From: Acinetobacter gyllenbergii CIP 110306 = MTCC 11365 | Lineage (GTDB): Bacteria > Pseudomonadota > Gammaproteobacteria > Pseudomonadales > Moraxellaceae | Reading direction: 5' to 3' | NCBI RefSeq assembly: GCF_000413855.1 | Contig: NZ_ATGG01000009.1 | Span: 62,001-126,000 of the forward strand | DNA length: 64,000 bases | The notes under the pieces: model-generated | What the model saw: the letters and a program-made list of their open reading frames with translations, nothing else | Database searches by the model: none | What the model was told of the DNA's origin: nothing | Made by a program: the position numbers and the translations under genes | Shown here: piece by piece, positions 9,078 through 17,835 of the stretch | Layout: each line of letters begins with the position of its first letter | How positions within the stretch are numbered: the first letter of the stretch is position 1

Positions 9078-9735
9078 AGCATTTTTAGCAAACAGATATA
9101 TGGATTTTTGTATATATTAAAATTCGTATATAAAGGTGTTGTAAAATCTCAAAAGAGCTTAATTTGATGACAACTTCATCAAAAGGTGGAGCTAGTTTTT
9201 CTATATTGTTTTTTCATCAAGTTACTTAAAGCGTTAGGCCAGCGTTTCTTTATTTCGGATTTGCTTACTTAACAGGGTAAGCATAATCTACGGATAACGT
9301 ATCGCGTTTGACTGATGAGTTGAATGTGACATTCGGTTCAGATTTTAGTGTAGCTGAACAATTGTTCTTTGATCTGGTTGACCTAGCCGCTATCGAAAAT
9401 GAAGAAATTGTGTGTGAGGAGTAAATGCAAACTCTTTATATCGCTTCATTGAGTACTTATCTGGAGAGTTAATAGACTTGTTTCTTACCTGAATTGTAGG
9501 GAATGAGGAAACCTGTGATAAGGTCATGAGTATGGAAAAATTGCGTAAAAAGTTGCTAAGTGATTAGCGAAGCAAATTTATACACGGACGGAAAAAAGAA
9601 GGCTTTAAAATATTTCTAATAAAAATTTCACGTCAAATTGTACCGTTCTGTTGTGAGTATTTATAGACAGAATTGCACAGTTAATTTATGTTAGCATAAG
9701 ACAAGGTCAAATGGGCATATAGAGGAGGGAATGTA
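9078..9735. other. Intergenic stretch with decayed gene
   Basis: About 660 bases with no intact gene. The 3' remnant of a type I restriction subunit lies at 9287-9567. The last 150 bases must hold the promoter of the ImmA/IrrE gene; an AGGAGGG ribosome site is at 9723-9729. Confidence 0.5.
9287..9567 (+). pseudogene. Type I restriction HsdR C-terminal remnant
   Basis: One frame reads DNVSRLTDELNVTFGSDF, then SVAEQLFFDLVDLAAIENEE, then stops. The next frame continues NSLYRFIEYLSGELIDLF, then after one stop IVGNEETCDKVMSMEKLRKK. Together these resemble the C-terminal end of HsdR subunits (L.e.LN..FG.dF...D.lFf......de...aa.aNs...F...........R...N). It carries at least one frameshift and one internal stop, and no 5' part is present. 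The call rests on remembered family consensus, so it is moderate. Confidence 0.5.
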
Positions 9736-10842
9736 ATGTCAATGCGTATCGACACTAACACATTGAATTATTATGTTCAAAATGCCCAAATTTCTTTGAG
9801 TGTTTTAAGAGCGAAAATTAATAATTTAGATCAGTTTTTAAGTGGAGAAAAACAGCCAACTTTTAATCAGTTATCTGAAATAGCAAAAAAAATTAATGTT
9901 CCAACAGGTCTCTTATTACTGAATAAAACTCTTGATATTGACATCAAGCGATTGGACTTCAGGACACTAGAGTCAGATTCAATAGATGAAGCAAGTGAAG
10001 AGTTAAGAGATACCATTGCGGAAATGGAAGTCAAACAAGAATTTTTGAAGAATGAAATTACTGAAAATTTAGATTTTGTTGGTCAATTTTCTATTGATTC
10101 CAATTTCTTGGAGGTAGCTAAAAAAATACGTGATAAGCTAGAAATTCCTTTGTTTTTTCAGAATCAAGCTGATAATCCATTAAATTATCTACGTGATAAG
10201 ATTAATGGTATAGGCGTATTTATTTTTTTTAATGGTAAAGTGAAAGACAATACATATCGTCCTCTTAGTGTGAAAGAGTTTCGAGGTTTTGTATTGCTTG
10301 ACCATAAAGCACCTATAATTTTTATTAATCAAAAAGATACTAAGAATGGTCAGCTTTTTACATTAGTACATGAGTTAGTACATATTTTTGTAGGTACTGA
10401 AGAAATATTTAATATTGTTGATACTGGTGATTATCGATTTGATCGAACTGAAGCATTCATAAATAAAGTAACGGCAGAAATTTTAGTTCCTCAAGAGATT
10501 TTTTTGCAGCTCGATTCAACTGATAGTAATTTTTTAGCTAAAAAATTTAAAGTTAGTGAGTTTGTAATCGTTAGAAGATTATTGGATTTAAATAAAATAA
10601 CCCGTCAAGAATATCAAAATCGCATTATTGAGCTTGAAAAGAACATTAAATATCTCTTACCCAGTGATTCTTCTGGCGGGAGTTATACGAATAATATTAG
10701 ATTTAGAATTGATAATAAATTTTTCAAATATGTTATGAATGCTGTTAATCATGATCGTATTTCATATACGGATGCATTTAATATTGTAGGTGTTGGATTC
10801 AAAGGATATAAAATTTTGATGAATAGAGGTGGCAATGACTAA
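9736..10842 (+). CDS. ImmA/IrrE family metallopeptidase with N-terminal HTH
   Basis: 368 residues. The N-terminus (about 1-60) is XRE-like helix-turn-helix (ISLSVLRAKINNLDQFLSG...PTFNQLSEIAKKINVP). Further on, LVHELVHIFVG carries the HExxH zinc motif, with a downstream Glu in EAFINKVTAEILVP. This is the COG2856 architecture: such proteases cleave repressors or act as antitoxin-like regulators. AGGAGGG lies seven bases before the ATG. It overlaps the next gene by 8 bp; ImmA-type plus DUF4411 pairs are a recurrent toxin-antitoxin-like arrangement. The long C-terminal region (about 290-368) has no recognised domain. Confidence 0.85.
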   Translation: MSMRIDTNTLNYYVQNAQISLSVLRAKINNLDQFLSGEKQPTFNQLSEIAKKINVPTGLLLLNKTLDIDIKRLDFRTLESDSIDEASEELRDTIAEMEVKQEFLKNEITENLDFVGQFSIDSNFLEVAKKIRDKLEIPLFFQNQADNPLNYLRDKINGIGVFIFFNGKVKDNTYRPLSVKEFRGFVLLDHKAPIIFINQKDTKNGQLFTLVHELVHIFVGTEEIFNIVDTGDYRFDRTEAFINKVTAEILVPQEIFLQLDSTDSNFLAKKFKVSEFVIVRRLLDLNKITRQEYQNRIIELEKNIKYLLPSDSSGGSYTNNIRFRIDNKFFKYVMNAVNHDRISYTDAFNIVGVGFKGYKILMNRGGND

Positions 10843-11341
10843 GTATCTATTGGACACTAATATTTATATCAATTTTTATGAAAGATATTATCTATTTGAT
10901 TTTTTTCCAAGTTTTTGGCAGAAAATAAAACTAATCATCAATTCACAAGTAGTACTTCCTGATATTGTTGTTAATGAACATTATCAAGATGAAACTTTTA
11001 AAAAGTGGCTTGATGAAAACTTTATAGGAGCTTCTTGTAAATACAAGGATTATGCTGATTTATGGGGTGAGGTTATACAGCATATTGCAACACATGAATG
11101 TTATAGTGACAAGGCTTTAACCAATGATAAAAGTTGGGCACGTGAAAAAATAGCAGATGGATGGTTAGTCGCAATTGCAAAAAAAGATAATTTAGTGATT
11201 GTAACAAGTGAAACAAAAAATATTAATTTAAACAGAAATCAACCTACACAAAATCCTAAAGTTCCTGATATTGCTAATGATCTTGGTGTTCGCTGTATAG
11301 ATATGAACACTTTTTTTCAAGAGATTGGTTTAAAAATTTAG
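10835..11341 (+). CDS. DUF4411 (PIN-like) family protein, probable toxin partner
   Basis: 168 residues from the ATG at 10835 (AGAGGT upstream); a GTG two codons earlier is possible. It starts MTKYLLDTNIYINFYERYY, the first acidic residue of a PIN-like nuclease. Further acidic positions are DIVVNEH and DGWLVAIAKKDNLVIVTSE, where D and T/S fit the conserved PIN core. PIN enzymes cut RNA; DUF4411 members are usually paired with an HTH/ImmA protease gene as here. Toxicity is inferred from family and pairing only. Confidence 0.8.
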   Translation: MTKYLLDTNIYINFYERYYLFDFFPSFWQKIKLIINSQVVLPDIVVNEHYQDETFKKWLDENFIGASCKYKDYADLWGEVIQHIATHECYSDKALTNDKSWAREKIADGWLVAIAKKDNLVIVTSETKNINLNRNQPTQNPKVPDIANDLGVRCIDMNTFFQEIGLKI

Positions 11342-11393
11342 AGATAATTTATTTATAAATAGTCAAATTAATATGCTGTTTTTAAAATAGTGT

Positions 11394-12385
11394 GGCTTTG
11401 TTGCACAAATCTATTCTTTAAGGTTTCTTCAGCAATATAATTTCCAGATGAAGAAGCTTGTTCCTAAAATCTACCGTACAACCAATTGGTCCTCGTATAA
11501 CCAAGCTTTAATCAAGCGAGGAAATATTTCAATCTGGTTTGATCCCAAGACCCAATGGTATGCACAGCCACAAGGCAAGCATGGACAAAATCAAACTTAT
11601 TCCGATACAGCGATTCAATGCTGTTTAATGATCAAATCTCTATTCCGTCTTTCTTTACATATGGTCACTGGCTTTGCTCAAAGCCTGATTAAACTCTGTG
11701 GTTTGAATTGGACAGCATCAGATTACTCCACCCTCTGTAGACGACAAAAGCATATTGATATTGCGATAAGCTATCAAAAAAGTCGTGATGGGTTAGACCT
11801 ACTCGTCGACTCTACGGGGTTAAAATTTTTAGGTGAAGGCGAATGGAAGCATAAGAAACATCAGCCCGAATATCGTCGCCAATGGCGTATACTGCCTATT
11901 GGTATAGATGCTAAGACCCTTCAAATACGAGCAGTTCAGCTTACAACAAGTAATATCGATGAACAGATTGATTCAGTCTATACAGACGGGGCTTATGACA
12001 CAAAACAATGCCGTCTGGTCATTGCAGATAGGAAAGCGTATGCAGTGAATCCACCTAGAAAAATGCAAAGCCTTGGAAATATAATAAAGTTCATTCGCGA
12101 GAGCGAAATGAATTACTTCGAACAGTTAAACGTTTCGGCAGGACACTATGGAAACAATGGTCAGGCTATCATCACCGAAGTTTAGTGGAAACAAAGATGC
12201 CTTGCATCAAATTATTTAGCGATAAACTCAGTGCTAGGAACTTTCAAAGCCAAGTCAATGAGGTACATGCAGGTATAGCCATTTTAAATAAATTTACAGA
12301 ATTAGGCCAACCTCACACTCGAGTTGTGCCTTGAATTTGATAGGTTAGGGGGAAACCAGTCTATGAAATGTTTGTGCAACAAAGC
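11394..12385 (+). mobile_element. IS5-family insertion sequence, defective
   Basis: About 990 bp bounded by 15-bp inverted repeats: GCTTTGTTGCACAAA at 11395-11409, and its complement TTTGTGCAACAAAGC at 12371-12385. It encodes a broken transposase. No clear target duplication is seen beside the ends (AATAGTGT on the left, AAGCTAAA on the right), so one flank may have rearranged. Its right end abuts a truncated methyltransferase gene. Confidence 0.85.
11448..12334 (+). pseudogene. IS5-family transposase, internally deleted and frameshifted
   Basis: The first 245-residue frame has LDLLVDSTGLKFLGEGEW (DDE first Asp region) and VYTDGAYDTKQCR (second Asp). About 15 codons normally lying between AVQLTTSN and the DEQIDSVYTDGAYD segment are missing. 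After PRKMQ the frame shifts; the correct sequence continues in another frame as AKPWKYNKVHSRERNELLRT ... LVETKMPCIKLFSDKLSARN ... TELGQPHTRVVP to a stop at 12334, including the catalytic Glu region (LVETK). The product is almost surely inactive. Confidence 0.85.
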
Positions 12386-12542
12386 AAGCTAAATATAGAA
12401 TGTTTCGCCCATCTCCCTCAGCAATAGCAAGCGTATTACCATATATACGATAATTTTCACTAGCCTATTGTATAAATTTATTTGGTTCAGAACCATATAA
12501 GTGTATTGATTCACCATATCTTTGATCCCAAATATTTCTCAT
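12386..12542 (-). pseudogene. Class I SAM methyltransferase 5' fragment, cut by the IS
   Basis: The reverse strand from the ATG at 12542 reads MRNIWDQRYGESIHLYGSEP, NKFIQ, a stop, then ASENYRIYGNTLAIAEGDGR, NILYLA and into the IS end. This is the N-terminus of a TehB-like methyltransferase, with motif I preserved as AIAEGDGRN. It has an in-frame TAG and loses everything past the SAM motif at the IS border. No remainder is seen on the other side of the IS, so a deletion accompanied or followed insertion. Confidence 0.65.
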
Positions 12543-12606
12543 TGTAAAGACTCCTGCGTTCAAACATTCATGTTGTAAATTTTAACTCTTAAGAAATAGA
12601 TAAATG

Positions 12607-13475
12607 TCATAATAAATTAATTGGTACTTTTAAATAGGTTTTTCCTTTTTCATCCCTAGGTGGCATTTGACCTGCACGAATATTGACCTGTACTGATGGT
12701 AGAATTAACCGCGGCATTGCGAGAGTTGCATCTCTTGCTAGCCTTTTTTCGATAAATTTTTCTCGTGTAGTATTCTTACTAATGTGAATATTATTTTGTT
12801 TTTGATCAGCTACAGTTGTTAAGTATGTATGCGAGCGATGGTCGGGTGGATAATCATGGCAAATATATATTTCTGTATCATTATTTAAGCGCAATATTTT
12901 TTTATTGAATCATAGAGTTGTCCAGCATCACCACCTGGGAAATCACATCGTGCTGTTCCGATATCTGGCATAAACAAAGTGTCACCGACGAAAGCTGCTC
13001 GCTCATTGATAATGTAAGCGATATCAGCGGGTGTATGCCCTGGTGTGTGCAAAATACGAATCTCCATTGAACCAATTTTCAAAATTTCATTTTCTTGGAA
13101 TAAATGATCAAACTGGTTACCATTTGGTAAAAACTCTTTTTCAAGGTTGAATATATCTTTAAAAATTGCTTGAACTTCTTGAATATGAGCTCCTATACCG
13201 ATTTTTGAATTTAGAGTATCTTTAAAAAAAGGTGCTGCTGATAAATGATCTGCGTGTGCATGAGTTTCTAATATCCACTCAACCTGAATATTCTCAAATT
13301 TCACAAAATCAAGAATTTTCTGAGCGCTAGTGGTTGAAGTCCGCCCTGACTTATAGTCAAAGTCAAGTACGGGATCAATGATGACCCCGACATAGTTCAC
13401 AGCATCAAATACAACATAACTGAAAGTTTCACTATCATGATCTAAGAATGCTTTGACATTAAAAGATTTATTCAT
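12607..13475 (-). pseudogene. Persulfide dioxygenase-like MBL protein (ETHE1/Blh type), frameshifted
   Basis: From the ATG at 13475 (GAGGAT upstream) a 196-residue frame carries ETHAHADHLSAAPFF (H-x-H-x-DH), LHTPGHTPADIAYI and VGDTLFMPDIGTARCDFPGG, the ETHE1/Blh-type metal site. It ends at SIKKYCA because of an A7 run at 12898-12904. One extra A would join it to the next frame: ILRLNNDTEIYICHDYPPDH ... LPSVQVNIRAGQMPPRDEKG, which is exactly the expected C-terminal half, giving about 287 residues. The family oxidises glutathione persulfide to sulfite. Either the gene is broken, an indel error is present, or slippage on the A-run makes some product. It follows a peroxiredoxin and a rhodanese on the same strand. 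Confidence 0.8.
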
Positions 13476-13523
13476 GTTTTATCCTCGATGTAGTTTGGGG
13501 CTGTGAACTGAAAAACTGATAAA

Positions 13524-14171
13524 CTAAAGTGATTTAGTGCTGTAATACCAGTCTACATAATTATAACCTTCTGATTTGCGTGCTTCTGCTGCTTCCATAG
13601 TAGCTGGTGGTGGAACAATGACTTCTTGTCCAGGTTGCCAGTTTTCAGGAGTAGCTACTTTATTATTGTCAGAAGTTTGAAGTGCTTTTAGTACACGTAA
13701 GAACTCGTCAATGCTTCGCCCATTACTCATAGGGTAGTAAACCATCGCACGCATAATTCCTTCAGGATCAATAATAAAAGTTGCACGTACAGCGGCTGTG
13801 TCGCTTGCTCCTGGTTGTATCATGCCATATGCTTTTGCAACATCCATAGAAAGGTCTGCAATTATAGGAAATTCAATTTTGACACCAAAATTTTCTTCAA
13901 TACTACGGGCCCAAGCTATGTGAGCGTGAACACTGTCAATTGAAAGACCTAATAATTCACAATTTAGTTCTTTAAATTGTTCAGCACGTGTAGCAAATCC
14001 CATAAATTCAGTAGTACAAACTGGGGTGAAATCTGCTGGATGTGAAAATAAAATCAACCATTTCCCTTTGTAGTCTTCAAGGCTTTTCATACCGTAAGTG
14101 GTTTTAGCATTAAAGTTTGGAGCTGGTTTATTTAATTGTGGGAACATTACAGTTTCATTTGTATTAGACAT
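13524..14171 (-). CDS. Peroxiredoxin (1-Cys Prx6 / AhpC-TSA family)
   Basis: 215 residues. The thioredoxin-fold start (PQLNKPAPNFNAKTTYG), the peroxidatic motif HPADFTPVCTTEF, and R in AVRATFIIDPEG are all present. The C-terminal extension (GQEVIVPPPATMEAAEARKS) is typical of the Prx6 subgroup. It reduces peroxides and possibly organic or sulfur-based oxidants. A strong AGGAG precedes the ATG. It lies between a rhodanese and a persulfide dioxygenase gene, so I infer a joint role in reactive sulfur and peroxide detoxification. Confidence 0.9.
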   Translation of the reverse strand: MSNTNETVMFPQLNKPAPNFNAKTTYGMKSLEDYKGKWLILFSHPADFTPVCTTEFMGFATRAEQFKELNCELLGLSIDSVHAHIAWARSIEENFGVKIEFPIIADLSMDVAKAYGMIQPGASDTAAVRATFIIDPEGIMRAMVYYPMSNGRSIDEFLRVLKALQTSDNNKVATPENWQPGQEVIVPPPATMEAAEARKSEGYNYVDWYYSTKSL

Positions 14172-14203
14172 GATAGTCTCCTTTGATGATGGAATAACAA
14201 CAA

Positions 14204-14599
14204 TTAATTAATAGGAAGATTTTCATTCAACCAAGTTTGTATACCTCCTTGGACTGAAAATAATTTTGTAAATCCCATTTTTTGTAGACTTAAAGTTGCT
14301 AGGGCAGAGCGTCCTCCAGTCTTACAAATAATATAAATATCCTTTTGAGAAAGTTCCTTTAACGAAATGTCCTCATCACAGTGATGATTGACAAGAGGAT
14401 GTTGAGCAATTTTCATTTCAAGTAGACCTCTTGGAAAATTGACTGATCTATCTATTGAGGCTTCTTGATATTCTTCCGGTTCACGAACATCTATAAGAAT
14501 TAAGTCATTGTTTGTAGTCCAAATTTTATGAAAATCTTTAACACTAATTTCTTGAATGTGCTGTTTTGCATCTAGGATTAATTGATCGGCTGTTTTCAT
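14204..14599 (-). CDS. Rhodanese-like sulfurtransferase
   Basis: 131 residues with one rhodanese domain: LILIDVREPEEYQEASIDRS (CH2A-like), and the active loop ICKTGGRSALATLSL with catalytic Cys followed by TGGRS. The ending SVQGGIQTWLNENLP is typical. It transfers sulfane sulfur to thiol acceptors. It is the first gene of the rhodanese, peroxiredoxin, persulfide dioxygenase cluster, 32 bp upstream of the peroxiredoxin gene. The start at 14599 has only a weak ribosome site. Confidence 0.85.
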   Translation of the reverse strand: MKTADQLILDAKQHIQEISVKDFHKIWTTNNDLILIDVREPEEYQEASIDRSVNFPRGLLEMKIAQHPLVNHHCDEDISLKELSQKDIYIICKTGGRSALATLSLQKMGFTKLFSVQGGIQTWLNENLPIN

Positions 14600-15278
14600 T
14601 TTTTTACCACTTAATGGAATATGTTTTTATAATATATATTTTTTAAATATATTATATAGAGTGTTGATTGTAATTTTTTTTATTTTAATCGTTTTTTTAG
14701 ATAAGTTTTGATTTAATCATTAGCTCTGAAAAATAAGACTTTGTTTCATTTACGTTGGAAATTATGAGAACAAGACTGGTTAAATGGTATATATAATTTA
14801 ATAGGTTAGCCTTAAAGTGAATGCAAAACATTTGAATTTTAGCGAAAAAATTTTAAGCAGTAATTAAAATTTTTTACACAATATTATTGACTATGGTTAG
14901 TAAATACAAAGTTTAACCTAACAAACAATGTTAAGAAGAGCCATCATCATACCTTATGTAGCGTTGATTAATTTTTATACAAAGAAAGTTGCTCTTTACT
15001 TTATAAAACCAGGTTGGAATCATGTTTCATGTTTCATGTTTCATGTTTCATGTTTCATGTTTTAATTGAAACGTGAATTTGAAACAAAAATCTAAATTCA
15101 GAAAAAATTCAGTTGTAATATATAAAATAACTTATTGTTTTAAAATATTTTTATAATTTTAAACTTTATTGGCATTCTCTTTGCTGTGTCCTATACATGT
15201 TGCATTTTTTAACTTCTCATATGGGTATTTAAATTTGTTAGTTGAGTACTCTTCTATTAATTTTTATCGGGAGTTCTT
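14600..15278. other. Divergent intergenic region with tandem repeat
   Basis: About 680 AT-rich bases between the sulfur cluster (leftward) and the bd oxidase operon (rightward). It contains the heptamer array at 15021-15062 and no open frame I would support. Promoters of both units should be here. Confidence 0.5.
15021..15062. repeat. Six perfect tandem copies of CATGTTT
   Basis: Positions 15021-15062 read CATGTTT six times without mismatch, about 215 bp before the cytochrome bd start codon. Such an array can change copy number by slippage and shift promoter spacing. No function is shown. Confidence 0.9.
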
Positions 15279-16712
15279 ATGAATCTAGGACTAACCGCCT
15301 TAGAATTGGCTCGAATCCAATTCGCCTTCACTGTATCTTTTCATATCATTTTTCCAGCCATATCGATTGGCTTAGCCAGTTTCTTAGCCGTCTTAGAATG
15401 GCGATGGCTAAAAACCAATGATCCTATTTATAAAGATCTATTTAAATACTGGGTCAAAATCTTTGCCGTCGCTTTTGGAATGGGCGTGGTGTCTGGTGTA
15501 GTCATGAGTTACCAGTTTGGCACAAACTGGAGTGAGTTTTCCCGATTCGCAGGTGGTGTAACTGGCCCCTTATTAGCATATGAGGTGCTCAGTGCTTTCT
15601 TCTTAGAGGCTGGCTTTCTTGGCATCATGTTATTTGGTTGGGGACGTGTCGGCAAAAAAGCACATTTCTTTGCCACCCTGATGGTCGCAGTCGGAACATG
15701 TATTTCTATGTTCTGGATTCTGTCATCAAATAGTTGGATGCAAACACCTCAAGGTTTCACCATCGAAAATGGCATTGTTGTTCCGCAAGATTGGTTTGCA
15801 ATCGTCTTTAATCCATCATTTCCTTATCGCTTAGCACACATGGCAATTGCAGCCTTTATGGTTGCCGCACTCCTTGTTGCTTCAACAGCCGCTTGGCATT
15901 TGCTAAAAGGTCGACGTGATGAATTGGTCAAGAAATCATTTTCAATGGCTCTGTGGTTGATTCTGATTTTAGCACCACTACAGGTTTTCGTGGGTGATGC
16001 GCATGGTCTTAATACGCTAAAACACCAACCTGCCAAGCTTGCAGCAATGGAAGGTCATTGGGAAACCAATTACGACGAGGGAATGCCACTCTATCTATTT
16101 GGCATACCAGACATGCAGGAAGAACGTACCAAATATGCAATTGCAATTCCCAACTTGGGCAGTTTAATCCTAACCCATTCTATGGATGGTACGGTTAAAG
16201 GATTAAAAGATTTTGCGCCTGAAGATCGTCCTAACTCTACAATCGTTTTTTGGAGTTTCCGCATTATGGTCGGCTTAGGCATGCTGATGCTTTTGCTTGC
16301 AGCGATGGGTTTATGGCTCAGAAAAACAGGTAAGTTTTATGAAAACAAATGGTTTCATCGTTTCGCTTTGATTATGGGACCATCAGGATTTATTGCATTA
16401 CTTGCAGGTTGGTTTACTACAGAAGTAGGTCGTCAGCCGTGGGTGGTTTACGGTGTCATGCGAACTAAAGATGCCTTATCACCGGTTTCGGCTGAACAAG
16501 TAGGTTTAACGCTGATTATTTTTGTAGTGGTGTACTGCATTGTATTTGGTGTGGGCATTTATTACATGCTGAAACTGATGCATAAAGGTCCAGAGTTTAT
16601 TGATAGCAAAGCTGAACAAGTGGGTGGTGTCGGTCATTTTAAAACACCAATGCGTCCGTTAAGTGCAGCTGATGAAAAAATTGATGATCGTGATCAAGGA
16701 GCTTCATCATGA
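15279..16712 (+). CDS. cioA: Cytochrome bd-type (CIO-like) ubiquinol oxidase subunit I
   Basis: 477 residues, a multi-pass inner membrane protein. The N-terminus LARIQFAFTVSFHIIFPAIS holds the heme b595/d ligand His. GRQPWVVYGVMRT is the signature C-terminal motif, and the DNKPTKLAA-like site appears as LKHQPAKLAAMEGHWET. The Q-loop is short (about 250-300), as in the cyanide-insensitive CIO branch rather than E. coli CydA. It oxidises ubiquinol and reduces O2 at high affinity; bd enzymes tolerate sulfide and cyanide. It overlaps subunit II by 4 bp. CGGGAG precedes the ATG. Confidence 0.93.
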   Translation: MNLGLTALELARIQFAFTVSFHIIFPAISIGLASFLAVLEWRWLKTNDPIYKDLFKYWVKIFAVAFGMGVVSGVVMSYQFGTNWSEFSRFAGGVTGPLLAYEVLSAFFLEAGFLGIMLFGWGRVGKKAHFFATLMVAVGTCISMFWILSSNSWMQTPQGFTIENGIVVPQDWFAIVFNPSFPYRLAHMAIAAFMVAALLVASTAAWHLLKGRRDELVKKSFSMALWLILILAPLQVFVGDAHGLNTLKHQPAKLAAMEGHWETNYDEGMPLYLFGIPDMQEERTKYAIAIPNLGSLILTHSMDGTVKGLKDFAPEDRPNSTIVFWSFRIMVGLGMLMLLLAAMGLWLRKTGKFYENKWFHRFALIMGPSGFIALLAGWFTTEVGRQPWVVYGVMRTKDALSPVSAEQVGLTLIIFVVVYCIVFGVGIYYMLKLMHKGPEFIDSKAEQVGGVGHFKTPMRPLSAADEKIDDRDQGASS

Positions 16713-17713
16713 TTGATTTATCTCTGATTTGGATTGTAATCATTGCCATTGGTGTTTTTATCTATATTGTACTTGATGGTTTTGACTTAGGTATCGGGAT
16801 TCTTTTTCCGTTTATCAAAGATCAGCAAGAACGCGATGTCATGATGAATACTGTTGCTCCTGTTTGGGATGGCAACGAAACATGGATGGTTTTGGGTGGT
16901 GCAGGTTTATTTGCAGCTTTTCCAATGGTTTATGCAGCAGTTCTATCTGCTTTTTATATGCCTATCATTTTGATGGTCATTGCGCTGATATTCCGTGGTG
17001 TCGCTTTTGAGTTTCGTTTTAAAGCAAATCGTACGAAGCATTTGTGGGATGCTGCTTTTATTGGTGGATCTGTACTTTCTAGCTTTTTGCAAGGTGTCAT
17101 CTTAGGTGCTTATATTCAAGGGATTCATATTGTTGATGGACGATATGCAGGCGGTGGCTTAGATTGGCTAACGCCATTCTCTCTTTTCACTGGGGTCGGT
17201 GTTGTCGTTGTGTACGCTGCACTTGGTTGTGGATGGTTGATTATGAAAACAGATGATCGACTACAAATCAGCATGTACAACCTGATGCCAAAATTGATTA
17301 TCGGGCTATTGCTTATCTTTGCATCGGTCAGTATTTACACCCCATTAGCGCATCCAATGATAGCTGAACGTTGGTTTACGCAACCTCAAATTTTATATTT
17401 CAGCCCTGTACCGATTTTAGTTTTAGTCTTTACTTATTTAACGATTAAAGCATGTCAAAAACGACAAGAATCAATGCCATTTTTATACACCTTGGCGTTG
17501 GTATTCTTGGCATATACAGGTTTTTTAATCAGTATTTTTCCTTATATTATTCCACCTTCTGTCACCATTTGGGATGCAGCCGCACCAGCCAATAGTCAAT
17601 TATTCGCGCTTATTGGTGCACTTATTTTGATTCCGATTATTATCATTTACACCATCATGGCGTATTGGGTATTCAGAGATAAAGTTCGGATTGGTGATGA
17701 AGGTTATCACTAG
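16709..17713 (+). CDS. cioB: Cytochrome bd-type ubiquinol oxidase subunit II
   Basis: 334 residues with about eight to nine membrane helices. The N-terminal IVLDGFDLGIGILFPF and WDGNETWMVLGGAGLFAAFP motifs are diagnostic of CydB/CioB. The C-terminal YIIPPSVTIWDAAAP is also conserved. It forms the heterodimer with subunit I and starts inside its stop region (ATGA overlap). A 35-residue membrane peptide gene follows after 11 bp. Confidence 0.93.
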   Translation: MIDLSLIWIVIIAIGVFIYIVLDGFDLGIGILFPFIKDQQERDVMMNTVAPVWDGNETWMVLGGAGLFAAFPMVYAAVLSAFYMPIILMVIALIFRGVAFEFRFKANRTKHLWDAAFIGGSVLSSFLQGVILGAYIQGIHIVDGRYAGGGLDWLTPFSLFTGVGVVVVYAALGCGWLIMKTDDRLQISMYNLMPKLIIGLLLIFASVSIYTPLAHPMIAERWFTQPQILYFSPVPILVLVFTYLTIKACQKRQESMPFLYTLALVFLAYTGFLISIFPYIIPPSVTIWDAAAPANSQLFALIGALILIPIIIIYTIMAYWVFRDKVRIGDEGYH

Positions 17714-17724
17714 GAGTTACGGAT

Positions 17725-17832
17725 ATGAAATTATCACAAACACAATGGTTTATCTTGCTGTGGTTAGGTGGTTTCTTCGGGCTACTACTGATCGCAATGC
17801 TGTTTAGGCTTTTACTCAAACTTGCATATTAA
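17725..17832 (+). CDS. DUF2474-type small membrane subunit of bd oxidase
   Basis: 35 residues: MKLSQTQWFILLWLGGFFGL then LLIAMLFRLLLKLAY. A single hydrophobic helix with a Trp-rich start fits the DUF2474 peptides that follow cioAB genes and play the part of CydX in stabilising the oxidase. TAGGAGTTAC gives a good ribosome site. The terminator follows 8 bp after its stop. Confidence 0.75.
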   Translation: MKLSQTQWFILLWLGGFFGLLLIAMLFRLLLKLAY

Positions 17833-17835
17833 TTG

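Noticed and set aside
12607-12894. 95-residue frame as its own gene
   Set aside because: It is the out-of-frame C-terminal half of the persulfide dioxygenase; its first residues match the expected continuation after the A7 run.
15021-15062. CRISPR-like array
   Set aside because: Units are 7 bases with no spacers; it is a simple tandem repeat. No CRISPR array was seen elsewhere.
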